Shown one piece after another: positions 23,481 to 35,127 of a DNA stretch of 64,000 nt. Every line of letters starts with the position of its first letter. Position 1 is the first letter of the stretch. The position numbers were made by a program, and so were the translations under genes. This DNA comes from Pholiota molesta (taxonomy: Eukaryota > Basidiomycota > Agaricomycetes > Agaricales > Strophariaceae), in assembly GCA_014925825.1 (NCBI GenBank), contig JACGCK010000021.1:62001-126000 (forward strand), in the 5' to 3' direction. Under the pieces are notes generated by a model that saw only the letters and a program-made list of their open reading frames with translations, searched no databases and was not told where the DNA came from.

Positions 23481-25426
23481 TTGAAGCAGTCAAGAATCAG
23501 AACTGAGTATCACAGAAGGAACGAATACGATACTGACGGCGTCGACACTGAAGAACTGAGCAGATATTGGACTGCTGATCTCCAGAATAGCCTCAGGTAG
23601 TCATCACCCAGATAAGATAGCGAGCACCCCAGGATGCCTTGAGTCCCAGGCACATCCTAGTCGCCAAGCGCAAGTGTCCCGAGAGGAGGTTCAAATTTGA
23701 GGAGAAGCTGCGATAACTCCCTCATGACGAGCATTGGTTACCGGTCAGACGGTTATACTCTGTTGAACTATCAGAAAACAGTATTCGAAACTGAGATGTG
23801 TGAAGCTTGCCTTTGGGATTGTGGCCTGCTAGGATGGAAAGAGTTGCTGTCCAAGGGCCTCAAAGTCCGACGACAATTTGTGGTTGTCCTTGCTGGATTT
23901 TATGTTAGCAGGATTTCAATCGGTCCTCCTTTCATATTTACACCCTGCCTAGGCGCGAAATCGGGGTGGCGGCACCATCGTATTTCAGACACTAGCATAT
24001 GACCCGTGCAGATTGTGCTTCGCGTCGGATGGCATGAATGACTTAGTGACGGATATCGCGCCTCAATGAATAGCTTGAGGCTCAGAGATGGCTGTACTGC
24101 TCAGCGCTCACAACATTCAACTTCGTATGGCTTTATACATGTTTGCGCAAAGCCACCAATTACTCCTTCTGGCATCGCCAAAAAAGCGCCCTCTAGAGTC
24201 CACACTAGGTAAAGAAACCTATAAGTTCTGCTAAGATCCCATACACTGGTCGCAAATGTAGTGTAATAGAATACCATAAAATCCTCGGAACACTTCTGAC
24301 GTTTGCAAGGCAGTTCTATAATAGAATCCATTAGAAGGCAAGTCCATCATTACAAGGGTTTGTTGCGCTGGAATCCTACGCGAGGAATTTGAGAGTCACA
24401 AGTCCTTGGAAAGCTTGCGAAATCTTTACAAATGAATTCCATTGTATTCTCTACCTTGTAGCCGTACAATCCCATGCAACAGTGTAAAATTGGATGGATG
24501 AAATGTTATGGTAGTTGTAATCCCAGGAAATTTGATGAAATTCATCTCTAAGATTGTGGTACTTTGGGAACATTTGTATTGGAGTTGTAACTACCCTCGT
24601 AATTAACATTATAATGGTACTGAAAGAATTCTAATATCCTTGTATGGCTCTTGAATTTGATCATCATGATCCCTATACTTGTTCAACGATCCGTTGATGA
24701 CTTTTAAGCGCTCGCAGGCCGAATTTATCCCTTCCCAGGTCCCCGTAAGCTAGCCAGTGCCGTCCCAAAGAGCTTGGAACCAGTAATGCGATTGGCCGCA
24801 TACAACTTTTACTTATCTCTGAGCCTTCTTGCTTGCTTCTTGCTATGTCAAATTTAAAAATCAGCAATGAGCAATGTGCGTCGCTGCATCGCTATGCCTG
24901 AATGAATGTATTAGAATGAGAAAGGAAGAGACACTTTTCCTACTTCAATGCTTGGCCGACGAGAACTTGATGAGAACACCAAAGAAGTCGGGTGGCCGAC
25001 AAATGGCCATCCAATAGCAAGCCATAGAGTCTCGTTCAGGCCGCACGTTGGTGATGTCATTTTAATATTGCTCCTTATATGGTTGCAGAATAGCTTGAAG
25101 AGACCAATGGATCACTTGTAACTTACAGAAAAGCTTTTAAGTTTGATCCAGCGGTTTTGAAGGGTGAACTTGGAGTAAAAGTTGTTGGAACGTTGATTAA
25201 TTTTAGCAGAGGTTGTGACCATAATGTGACATATGCATGAGTTTGTGACTTTCGGTGACACAGCTCATAACCTCAGTAACCTCAAACTTGCCTCAAACCA
25301 GCAGCTTCAGGCTGAGAAACTCTTTCTTTACATGCTCTGATTCATACAAACCTGGAGTATATACCCCTTCTTCCTCTGACGCGAGAAGCTCCGAGGAAAA
25401 CCAATCTCATACCAGCGCACTTCGCC
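23481..25426. other. Intergenic region, nothing recognised
   Basis: No recognisable gene or RNA. Short open frames on both strands lack conserved motifs. The right part is AT-rich and presumably holds the promoter of the phosphate permease gene. Confidence 0.4.
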
Positions 25427-28400
25427 ATGAAGTTCAGGTGTGTACAATTCTTTAGGCACATCAGACGTGATAAATAGAAAATTGCAGCTCTGCGCTCAAG
25501 TTCAATGCAGTCTCTGAGTGGTGGGACGAGTACATTGCGTGCGTATGTCTTTATACGACAATTAAAGGGGCGCTAATGCATGTGCGAACAGCTATGACGC
25601 CCTCAAAAAGTTTATATATCAGCTTGAAAGACAACAATATGTGCACCACATTCCCGACCTCGAATCCAACGAACGCAGCTCGCTTCTTACTGGAGAAGAC
25701 ACCAGTGGAACGGACGCCATCTTCATTCCTCTTCTCGACCGCGAGCTGAAGAAGATAGTCTTGTTCTACGAACATCAGAAGAAGGAACTGGTCGACGACT
25801 TGAATGACCTGGAGAAAGACATCGAGTTGCAGGAAGAGATAGGGCTTCTGGGAGACCATTACGCCGACTACGAAGATGGTGACGACGAGGACGACGACGA
25901 CAGCATCAATGCCTCTCGGAGCCCGATGGCACTAGACGCTCGCAGAGCCGGCATAGGAAGTTGAGTTCAGCAGGACGGACAAGACGAGGTTCACGTACGT
26001 GATTTGATTATTCTCACCTTCGTTGTTTTCATGGTTTTTCGTAGTTGCGGGACCCTCTGCAAGACGCCAAAGTATCTCGTCTATCGAAGAAGCGGACGAA
26101 AGTTCCGCGGTGCCAAAAGGAAACCTCGGGAAACTATCTCGAGGCATCACCAACCTCAAAGACAGTCTTATCTCTATCGGCTCCGGGGACCAAGAACTGG
26201 ACCGCACTATCTGGAACGCACGTTCCGACTACGCGTACGACACGCGTCTCTTGTATAAGCGCCGGATCACGACCCTCTATATCGCGTTCACGAACCTTAA
26301 ATCCTTCGTCGAGATCAACTACTCGGGCTTCCGCAAGATCATCAAGAAGTATGATAAAGTGACGGAGTCGTCGCTCAAGGATCGCTATCTCCACACGTCG
26401 TCGAGGTCGCGCCGCCGTTCACCCAAGCCGAGAAGGACTCGATCAACGACGCGCTGAACCGCCTCGTCGAGCTGTACACCAAGTGTATCTCCCATGGCGA
26501 CAAGGCGCTGGCGCGACAACAGCTTCGTCTTCACCAGCGCGAGAACATTGCCTGGGAGCGCGATACCGTCTGGCGGCAGATGATTGGGCGTGAGCGTCGA
26601 GGGAGGGTATGCGCAAGGTTTGATCGGTGCGACCTGGTGCACGAACCCGAGGCTGCTCTAGCAGATATCCCGACGCCCGTGGGGAAGTTCAAGATCACTA
26701 GGCGCCGAATTTTCATAGTCGTCGCCCTTGCTATATTTATTTTGTTGCTTAATATTCAGGTCGTCGAAGGTGTTACTGCTAACCGTTGCTTTGCTATTCT
26801 TTCGTTTTGCACTATTCTTTGGGCTACTGAGGTGCGTGCTGCATATCGTAATGTATAGGACGGACGTGTTATTAACCTAACGGCGCATCAAGGCTATCCC
26901 GCTATTCGTTACATCGATGTTTGTTCCTCTGCTACTGGTTGCGTTCCGTGTCATTTGCGACGAGAATGGGCATCAGCAGACCGCTCAGGAAGCTACAAAG
27001 TACGTTTCCCGTAGTACCTCCCACTTTCTGCATTGTAATTCATATCATTGTAGATACGTGTTCTCTGTGATGTTTTCACCGACCATTATGCTCCTGATTG
27101 GTGGCTTCACCATCTCTTCGGCGCTGAGCAAGACCAATATCGATCGCGTCCTGATCACGCGCGTACTCAGCTTGGCGGGCACAAAGCCAAGCACGGTCTT
27201 GCTTACCTTCATGGGAGTTTCGTGCTTTGCGAGCATGTGGATTAGGTGAGTTGTATTCTCTTCCGTTAAACTGTAATCTACTTCTGTCTTGTGGCATTGC
27301 CCTTGTTTATGTCACTTTTGTCTGTATTTGATTCTCGGCGAAGCTAATGAATTGGTCTGGTACCCCAAAAGCAATGTGGCAGCACCCACGCTCTGCTTCA
27401 CCCTGATTCGGGTACGTCTCTACATTTCATTTAGTCACATTCCGTAGCGCCGCACGCTCTGCAACGGTCTATTTCCACCCCTTGATACTCACTTTACTTC
27501 TCTGTCTAGCCTATTCTACGGACACTTCCTCCCAAATCGGCCTTTGGTCCATGTCTCATCGTAAGTAAATACTCTCTGGAGAATGGACAGACGTAGACTC
27601 AAAATGCTGATGAAATTTCGCTTTCTCCTTCCATTTCTTATACATTTATGACATTTGTATACAGCTCGCAATTGCATTGGCGGCAAACATCGGAGGCCAG
27701 AGTTCGCCCATCTCGTCTCCGCAGAACCTTATTGCGCTCCAATTCATGGACCCAAAGCTCGATTGGGGGTCCTGGTTCGTCGTGGCGCTACCCGTCTCTG
27801 CGGTTTCGATCTTCTTGATCTGGCTCCTGCTCCTCGTGTCTTACCAGCCCGCCCGGGCGCCCGATGGAGAAGGCGACATCGAGATCAAAGCCATTCGTCC
27901 GACGAGGGAGCCGTTCACGGCTAAGCAGTATTGGGTGACCTTCGTCTGTCTCGTCACCATTGCCCTGTGGTGCATCGCCCACACGATCGAAGACTGGATA
28001 GGTGACATGGGTGTCATCGCTCTCATCCCTGTGGTAGCGTTTTTCTCGACAGGTGTCCTGAAAAAGGTGAGCTAATGATGGTGGAGGGGTCGCCTGATCC
28101 TCACTCTCTTCTTTTCTCGCCCGATCTGTTTCCTGTTCCTCCGTTTATCCTGGATTTGGAGCTAATGTATTCCGATTATAGGACGACTTTGATAACTTCA
28201 TGTGGACAATTGTGTTCCTGGCCATGGGAGGCATCGCTTTAGGCAAGGGTGTGATGTCGAGCGGCCTCCTCAAGGTTCTAGACGATATTATCCGGCACCT
28301 CGTCGAGGGTTACAAGCTATACCATGTCGTTTTAATCTTATCCCCCATCGTATTGGTTCGTAACTGCGCTTCCGATTTCCCCCTTCTGCGCTACGTTATA

Positions 28401-28937
28401 TATGCTGACATATACTCGGTCTCTCCGCAGGTCATCTCGACATTTATCAGTCACACCATAGCGAGCGTTTTGCTTGTCCCTATCGCCAAAGCGGTCGGAG
28501 ATAATCTCCCTGGAGAGCACGCAAATCTCCTTATCTTCATCACTGGGCTCATTTGTTCCTGCGGGATGGGAATGCCTGTATCTGGCTTCCCAAATCAGAC
28601 GGCGTAAGTCCTCAATCTTTTGCTGGAAGGGTCCATCCCTATCTAACGGACTTTGACACTTTATTGTTTTCGAATAATAGAGCCACGCAAGAAGACGAAT
28701 TAGGCGAACTCTATTTGAGCAATATAGATTTCCTCAAAAATGGGGTGCCGGCAAGTGTGATCGCAACGCTGGTATGACGCCTTTTCTGCACCGTCGTATG
28801 ACGCTGAACCTTTTTTCTTGCCGTACGCTAGGTCGTTTCCACGCTCGGTTTTGTACTAATGAAGGTTATCGGGTATGTTTCTGTAATGCTATATGATCTC
28901 CAACGAAACTGTAACGAAGCCCCTTTGCAGGTTATAA
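25427..28937 (+). CDS. SPX-domain phosphate permease (PHO87/90/91 type)
   Basis: Low-affinity phosphate transporter with an inositol-pyrophosphate-sensing SPX domain fused to a CitT/DASS anion permease. The start MKFSSALKFNAVSEWWDEYI spans two introns and is the classic SPX opening, followed by YDALKKFIYQLERQQYVHHI, IPLLDRELKKIVLFYEHQ and, later, LYIAFTNLKSFVEINYSGF with KIIKKYDKVTESSLKDRYL. The permease part begins ITRRRIFIVVALAIFILLLN and includes ANRCFAILSFCTILWATE, MLLIGGFTISSALSKTNID, SNVAAPTLCFTLIRPILRT, GGQSSPISSPQNLIALQFMD, MGGIALGKGVMSSGLLKVL, STFISHTIASVLLVPIAKA and CSCGMGMPVSGFPNQTA, ending VIGL at 28937. About 11 short introns. Two one-base frame changes lie in the SPX region (near 25924 and 26396). 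The length, about 850 residues, is normal. It would act at the plasma or vacuolar membrane. Confidence 0.92.
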
Positions 28938-30285
28938 ATTGCTCCTATTTTAGATGCATGCTTTATTCTACGGTTTTCGGATACCCGAACTGTTGCTTTT
29001 TGGTACTAGTACTATGCTTTATGACGATACACAACTCGTCGCGAGTGCTTGCTGCTTCACTGCCAAGTACTTTCCAAACTCCCAGCTATGTATGGAAATC
29101 TTGAAATCTATTCCGGCCCCTGACAGAGTTATACCAACGTAAGAATAAGTATGTGCACACACACGAAACGTCATCCGGCGAAGGGGCTTGGAGAAAGGCG
29201 CCAAACTTCGCAGACTCTTTTTTTCACGCGGAACCGGACCGTTTACAATCTATCTCTCAGTGGGCGTCGTTGTATCTCTTCTGTGGTAGAAATCTAGACG
29301 CCAGGTATTCGACGCTGAATGTGGACGGGGCTGTCTTCGTGTGATTTCCTGTATGCGAATGGGGAGCTTAGATTGAGGACTTGTCTGCTCTTTCGCGCGG
29401 TCGTCACGGTCGCCAAAACCGAGGTCATGTGTTAACAGCATACGCCTTCGACCAGAGGTGCAGGGCTCTGTTCACTAGGCTCTATTGTTTTCTTTCTAGA
29501 TGACGTTTAGCTGAAGGAACCCTGACCCAGTAAGTCCCCGCCAAAACGGGGAAATTTTATTTCACAAGATTTCAGCAATGCAACACCTCCTTCGCTCGGC
29601 CAGAGAGATCTGGTCATTCCGTCTTGTAGATGCGGTCCCGCCAATCTTTATTGGTGAAATTCAGAGCTTGGAAGTGGGGGTGCCTCGGCACCGAGAAGAT
29701 GCCATCAGCTAACCTGGGATACCTTTGCGAGGCCCGAGGCCCGTTAGGGTCCGTTCAGTCGTTCATCACTTCTCAACGAAGTATACTCATATCTCGTCCC
29801 AGTGCCTTGGGTGCCACCCATGTCGAGAAGGCAAAATGGTTATTCCGACCTATTTACCATTTTTGGTAACTACATTCGCATCCTTGCACGAAGTCAAACA
29901 CTTACATACGAGACAACCTCATGGTAACCCTTCCTCCTCTTCGACTTAGAAGTGTGGAGATTTTCTCTTTAATTCCGCGGAACTTGAAGAAGGCCATCTG
30001 AATCTGTGCTTTGGCTTCAAACTTTTTCCTGACATGCCAATGAAATACTATATTGGATGCCTGCTCACATGTTTCCTACTCGTGGGTATAATATTGATCA
30101 ATAGCAAGTGCGAAAGGCAGGATATATGCGCGCCAGCGAATTATAAGATACATACATGTGCTAAAAAAATGCAGGTCGTAGAAGAGAATTATACGAATAC
30201 ACGGGGCGAAAAAGGGTAATAGGATAAACGAAACAACCACCGAAGAAGGCGCGGGCGGATAAAGACAAATAATTAAAGAGAAGGA
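28938..30285. other. Intergenic region, nothing recognised
   Basis: The 3' flanks of the phosphate permease (+) and the APSES gene (-) meet here. No conserved coding sequence or RNA gene was seen. Confidence 0.4.
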
Positions 30286-32352
30286 TCACCACGGCCGGTG
30301 GGGATGTGTGGAATCGCTGTCACTATGATCGTAGGAATTTCGGCGCAGGGAGAACGAATCCGTCTCCGAAATCCTGCCATCGCGGTGCACATGCGGATGC
30401 GGCGAGGCCCACTGCTGGCCTAGCGCCCTGCGATCCCAGGAAAGTGCTTCCCGCGCGCCAGGGTGCCGCATAATGCGACTGGGCGCGGTCCTCGCTCTCC
30501 GACAGCGAATTCGGCGTCGCGGCGAGGTGGGGGAGGGGTTCGAGGTCGAGTCGCCCTCATGCGAGGCTTCTGACCAAACGGGGGCATGGTCCGCTTTGGC
30601 ACGGGCTGATGGTACCCGTGGCTGACGCTCGACGACGAGCGGGGGCGGTATGTCGAATGCTCCTGGTGAGATCGGGGCGAACTGTACGGCTGGAAGCGAG
30701 GGGAGGTGTCCATGGGTTTTCTGGAGTAGAACCATAATTAATAAAATAATTCTGCCTTGTCTGAAAAAACATGCACAGAATACGCACGAGGTAGATAGCG
30801 AGTGGCGGCGGGTCCACGCCTGTTCGTCCGATGATTTTGCGGCGGGCTTCGGGTAGTCGTCGTCCATCCTCAGGCGGCGCAGGACAGCTGCAGAGTCGCT
30901 CGAGCCGCCGTCGCGCAGGCTCTCCATAGCCGAAATTGGCGGCAGGAATAGGCGAGTCCCCCGAGCTGCTCCCGTTTGAGGAAAGTATGGGCGCGAGCCG
31001 GATGTCCTCCTGCGGACTGGGCTTCGAGGAGCCCTCGCGCATGGAGAGGGAGCGGATGTCGAGTGAGAGCCCCGTTTTCGTCGCTGGGCCCGCCGCCAGC
31101 TTGCGGAAGGAGGTCGGAGGGTAGCTGCTGTAAGAGGGCCGTAGCGATGGGCCTCATGCGACAGAGTCGGCGAACGAGCGTCAACATGACTCTCCACAGG
31201 AGAGTAGTGGTGCCTCTCGACAGCGGCTCCTCGCGGGGGTGTGCGTGCGATTGGTACGGGGATTCCATTCGTAGTCCGGGTGGGGGAGGATATATGGGGG
31301 GTGGAGAGGGGCCGACTCCCTCATGGCCCCGCTGTGGGCGACTGGGCTGCCATTGTTCGGCGTCACCACCGTCCAACCTGCGGGCGCGCGGGGCATCTGC
31401 ATGATTGCAGTCTGCGTCGAGCGCCGGGCGCGCCGCCGGCCTTGTCCAGTGGGAACGACTTGGCCGTAGCCAGGCTGATCGGGTGCCAAGCATGTGCTCG
31501 GGAACGTAGGTCTAGAGGGACAGGGATATTAATATTTACGTTCGTGGAAGATTCCATAGACAAGTAGACCTACCCAAAAAGTGGAATTAGATCGTCGCGA
31601 ATGGCCCATGCGACCCTGCAGAAACAAAAAATTCGGAACCGTCAGCAAGACAGACGACAGGATAGAGACAGCGTCAAGAACCTTCTTGATAGTTTGAGTG
31701 CGACCTGTTGGAAGAGAACGATGAGGAAGGTCGTTAATTAAATGTCGCGAGGATTATGTGGCGCCGACAACTAAACTCACCTCATACGGCATCCATGTTC
31801 CTTGAATTTTCAGGTACCCCCCGCGACGCGACGGATGAGAGGAGCCAGATCAGGCTGGGAATCGATCATTTTAACGATGTCAGCTAAACATATGGTGAGC
31901 TTGACAAACATAAGTTGCTAAAGGCGCTCAAACACACCTTTCGAATTACCGAGAGCTGTCGGAACCAAGGTGGATAGCGAGCATGAGCGCACGGGGCTGA
32001 ACGAGAAAAGAAATAAACGCACCTTTCCAAATCCCAGTCCAGAGAATATATCCGTCGTCAATGTCCATCATAATCCACTGGCCGTTGAGCGGGTATTCAT
32101 AGACGGGTCTAGACGGGGCGTTGCCGGCTTGAGCATATTTACGAGCGGCAGAGTTGCTGCGCACTCACATATAGCCGCGCACATCGTTGCTGGTGATGTA
32201 GCGCCCTTTGGTTACATGGTGGTTGGGGCTTGCATACGGCCGGAAGCGGGGACCAGAGCCAGAGGATGCTGTCTGGACGGTGTCCTGTAGGTAATTAGCG
32301 CCTGTGGGGGTGCGGGGGCGGAGGCGCTTACTTGCAGCATGCTTGTGGTCAT
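30286..32352 (-). CDS. APSES-type DNA-binding domain protein
   Basis: Fungal APSES/KilA-N-like transcription factor candidate. It starts MTTSMLQ and continues across introns with GPRFRPYASPNHHVTKGRYI, TSNDVRGYI, PVYEYPLNGQWIMMDIDDGY, ILWTGIWK, ALGNSK, ADIVKMIDSQPDLAPLIRRV, YLKIQGTWMPYE, VALKLSRR, VAWAIRDDLIPLFG and PTFPSTCLAPDQPGYGQVVP. The order (a GYILWTGIWKALGNSK-type helix, then GGYLKIQGTW) is that of the APSES fold. The rest is a disordered Ser/Pro/Arg tail with pieces such as DIRSLSMREGSSKPSPQEDI and SAAVLRRLRMDDDYPKPAA. A one-base loss near 31824 splits RRV from GGYLKIQ, and the tail changes frame several times. An apparent TGA at the end of GYM disappears when a 60-nt intron (GTGAGT...CTAG) is spliced to give GYIPVYEYP. 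Role in development or stress is inference. Confidence 0.8.
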
Positions 32353-33417
32353 TTTAGAGTCGGAAAACAGGAAAGAAAGATGGACGGCTAGGGAAGAGTA
32401 TATGTAGGCGGCGTGGTGGGATCTGCAGGCTCCAAGAAAGAGGTGGTGGGTGGATCAGTTGATCGTTTGTCACGGAAGAATGCTCGAGACCGGGATATGA
32501 ACTCGTGGCATCATGGGCCAAATATGAAAAAAGGCCAGTCGAAATTGAAAAGCACGGTATCTCTGACGGCATTTTCGGTCTGTCTCCGACGGCGACATTT
32601 TCTCCTTCTCCATGTCAAGCGAACCTAATCTAGGGAACCACGCGTAAATATGTCACCAGCAGTGTCTATATTGGGACGCACAAGGTCTACACTGATTTGG
32701 CCACGCTCGGCAAGATTCAGCGGTAGACCCGGAAAGGGCAACCAAAAACCCACCAGATCTCATCTCCTGAGTCCCGTCCCTGTTGCCAGCTAGTGCGGCC
32801 CCTCCCCGCGCCAACTCGACGTCCATAGCGACGTTCAATTACCAATTTCCAGGTGTCGCTTCCGGTGGAAAACCCTCTTGCAGGTCACGCAGGGTCTTCG
32901 TACATACGTATTCTGCGGGTGCGCGCTGCACCCTCTTATCAGCGGCAGTTCCGGATGAACCAAAGAGCACGGAATGCACCTGCGCATTTCAATTTGGATA
33001 AAATAGAAGGGGTTATTTCCCCAATTCCCCTATGGTCATGACGCTTTGGCTGTGCCTGAGTCGACCTCGATCGAGGAGTAACGTCACGAGTTGACCTGAG
33101 TCGGATGGCCGTGCGAAAAGTCCGAGGCCTCGCAAGACTATCCTCCTTGACAACGGCCCGCCCTTATCGCATCTCGGTACCGACCACACGAATAAACACT
33201 AAAACGCCATTTCCGAATCTAACTATAAATCATGCCGCAACATTTTAAAATAGGCACCAAGTGAAAATACGTTCGTTGAGAAAGATTTGAGAAAGTTCAA
33301 AACAGATCTAGAATCGCAAAAAAGAAAAACGAAATAAACAAAACGAGCTAAATTTTTTCCCCGCCGCTGTCGCGCACCTCCGCTCCTCGAGCGCCGCCGC
33401 GAGTCTATGGCCGCATT
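32353..33417. other. Intergenic region between ODC and APSES genes
   Basis: About 1.06 kb upstream of the APSES gene and downstream of ornithine decarboxylase. No conserved coding sequence was seen. It should hold the APSES promoter and the ODC terminator. Confidence 0.4.
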
Positions 33418-35127
33418 CTAAAGTCCATGGCCTTCGGCAGCGAACCCCACCAGCGCCTTCCGAACCTCGGCGGAGCCGACACCGCCCGTCGTATAAATCA
33501 CATTGCTGACCTCGAACCCGTTGAACTGGCTCGCCGCGCAAACGGTATACGCACCCATGTTGTCGAACCCGAGCCAGTCCCCGACCTGCAGCCCGCGCGG
33601 CAGCACCGTCTTCGCCGCGACGCAGTCGATGGAGTCGCACGTCGGGCCCCAGACGCTGCTGACGTGCGTCGCCTCCGTGTCCGCGATGTGGAACGAGCCG
33701 TTCATCGAGAGCACATACGGCTGCACCACTTGGTGATCGAATAGGATACAGTTGAAGGCACCGTATACGCCATCATTGATGTAATCTATTTGAGAAGGAA
33801 CAAAAAGAAAGAAAGGGCCAGGAGAAAAGGGACAGATAAAAATGGAAATACGCAGAAAAACCAAGTTGGTCAGTCCTGCGTTGGCGCAAAAAAGAGGTCA
33901 ATGACGACTTACACATGACAGTTGGCTGATCGTTAGATGGATCGGTGGGCGCCTGGGAAGGAGTCGCTGAAAGAGGTGCGCGGCGAGCGATGATGTTCGC
34001 CGCCAATCTGAACGCTTTTGATACATAAAACCTTCCCGGCTCCGCAATGATCTTGATACCACACCGGTCGGGAAGTACCGATCAATCGCCTGCGTTAACA
34101 CCGTGGCAGCGTGCTCAAAACGCGCGTCCTCAAATCCACCCCCAACATCCAGCAATCTGAACGTGTAGCCCGCTTCCTTTCCCATATCAAAGACAGCGCG
34201 GGCCCGCATGATAGCGTCCATGTAGACCGAAGGGTCGTAGCACCCGCTACCCACGTGAAAACTGACGCCTACCACGTCGAGATTCAATTCTTTGGCCTTC
34301 GCGAGAAGGCCCGGTACCGTGACAAGTGGGGCACCGAATTTTATGCCAATGCGCACAGGCTTTTGGAGTCGTCCGTGAGGATACGGACGACGCAGCGGGC
34401 GCCGGGATGCGCACGCGCGATTTTGTAGAGCTCGTCAGCGTTATCGAACGTCATCAAGTTTACACCTTCTTGGCGGCGTTACGGATGAAGGAGACGGCTT
34501 TGCAAGGGTTGGCGAAGATGATGTTTGAAGGGTCGATCCCCCAGTGTCGAGAACCTGAGCGATTTCATTGTTGGAAGCGCAATCGAATCCAGCACCCAAC
34601 GATGCGAGCAGACGGATGATGTAAGGGTCTGGATTGCACTTGACGGCTGTGTAAAAAAGACGAATCGTCGTGAGCTTGAGAAAAGAAGAGGAGGAAAGTT
34701 ATACGACACATGGGTCGTATGACTGACCATAGAAGGGCTGGATTTCCGGTAAACAGGTCCTCCACCTTTGGTGCTGTCTGTACACTTCACTAAGATCCGC
34801 GACGAAGAATGCTTTTTCAGCATCTGGAACGTGCTCGGCAGCAAGACGTGAGGCGTTCATGATCCCATTTCGGAGATGAACTTCTGGATGGCCAGACAAG
34901 AGAGGGGGAAGAGATGGGAAGATAACATCACCTCCATTGACGTGAGAGTCAGTATGAAAGGGGGTCGCAGTTACTCGAATGGGCGGGGATGAAGAGATAA
35001 TATCATTGACCAAAGCATTGGTAGACCAAGGCAAGTTGCCTTCGTGGAAATGCGCAAATGGCTCCGAAGGCGACGATATGTCAAAATCGATCGGATTACG
35101 TGCGGCCAGAGTTTCCAAGCGGGACAT
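33418..35127 (-). CDS. Ornithine decarboxylase
   Basis: PLP-dependent enzyme converting ornithine to putrescine, the first committed step of polyamine synthesis in the cytosol. The start is [20 protein letters not shown]. Exon 2 begins with the PLP-lysine motif [20 protein letters not shown], then [17 protein letters not shown] and [20 protein letters not shown]. Further motifs are [91 protein letters not shown], the active-site [12 protein letters not shown] and [20 protein letters not shown], ending at 33418. Four one-base losses break the frame (C-run 34538-34542, and near 34467, 34352 and 34063), and each one-base addition restores conserved sequence. For an enzyme of this importance, consensus error is likelier than decay, but a pseudogene is not excluded. 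The ATG chosen has an open frame upstream without another Met. Confidence 0.9.

Noticed and set aside
32120..32182. In-frame TGA in the APSES gene, or a 12-nt intron to avoid it
   Set aside because: A 12-nt intron is not credible. A normal 60-nt GT-AG intron removes the stop and gives the family sequence GYIPVYEYPLNG.
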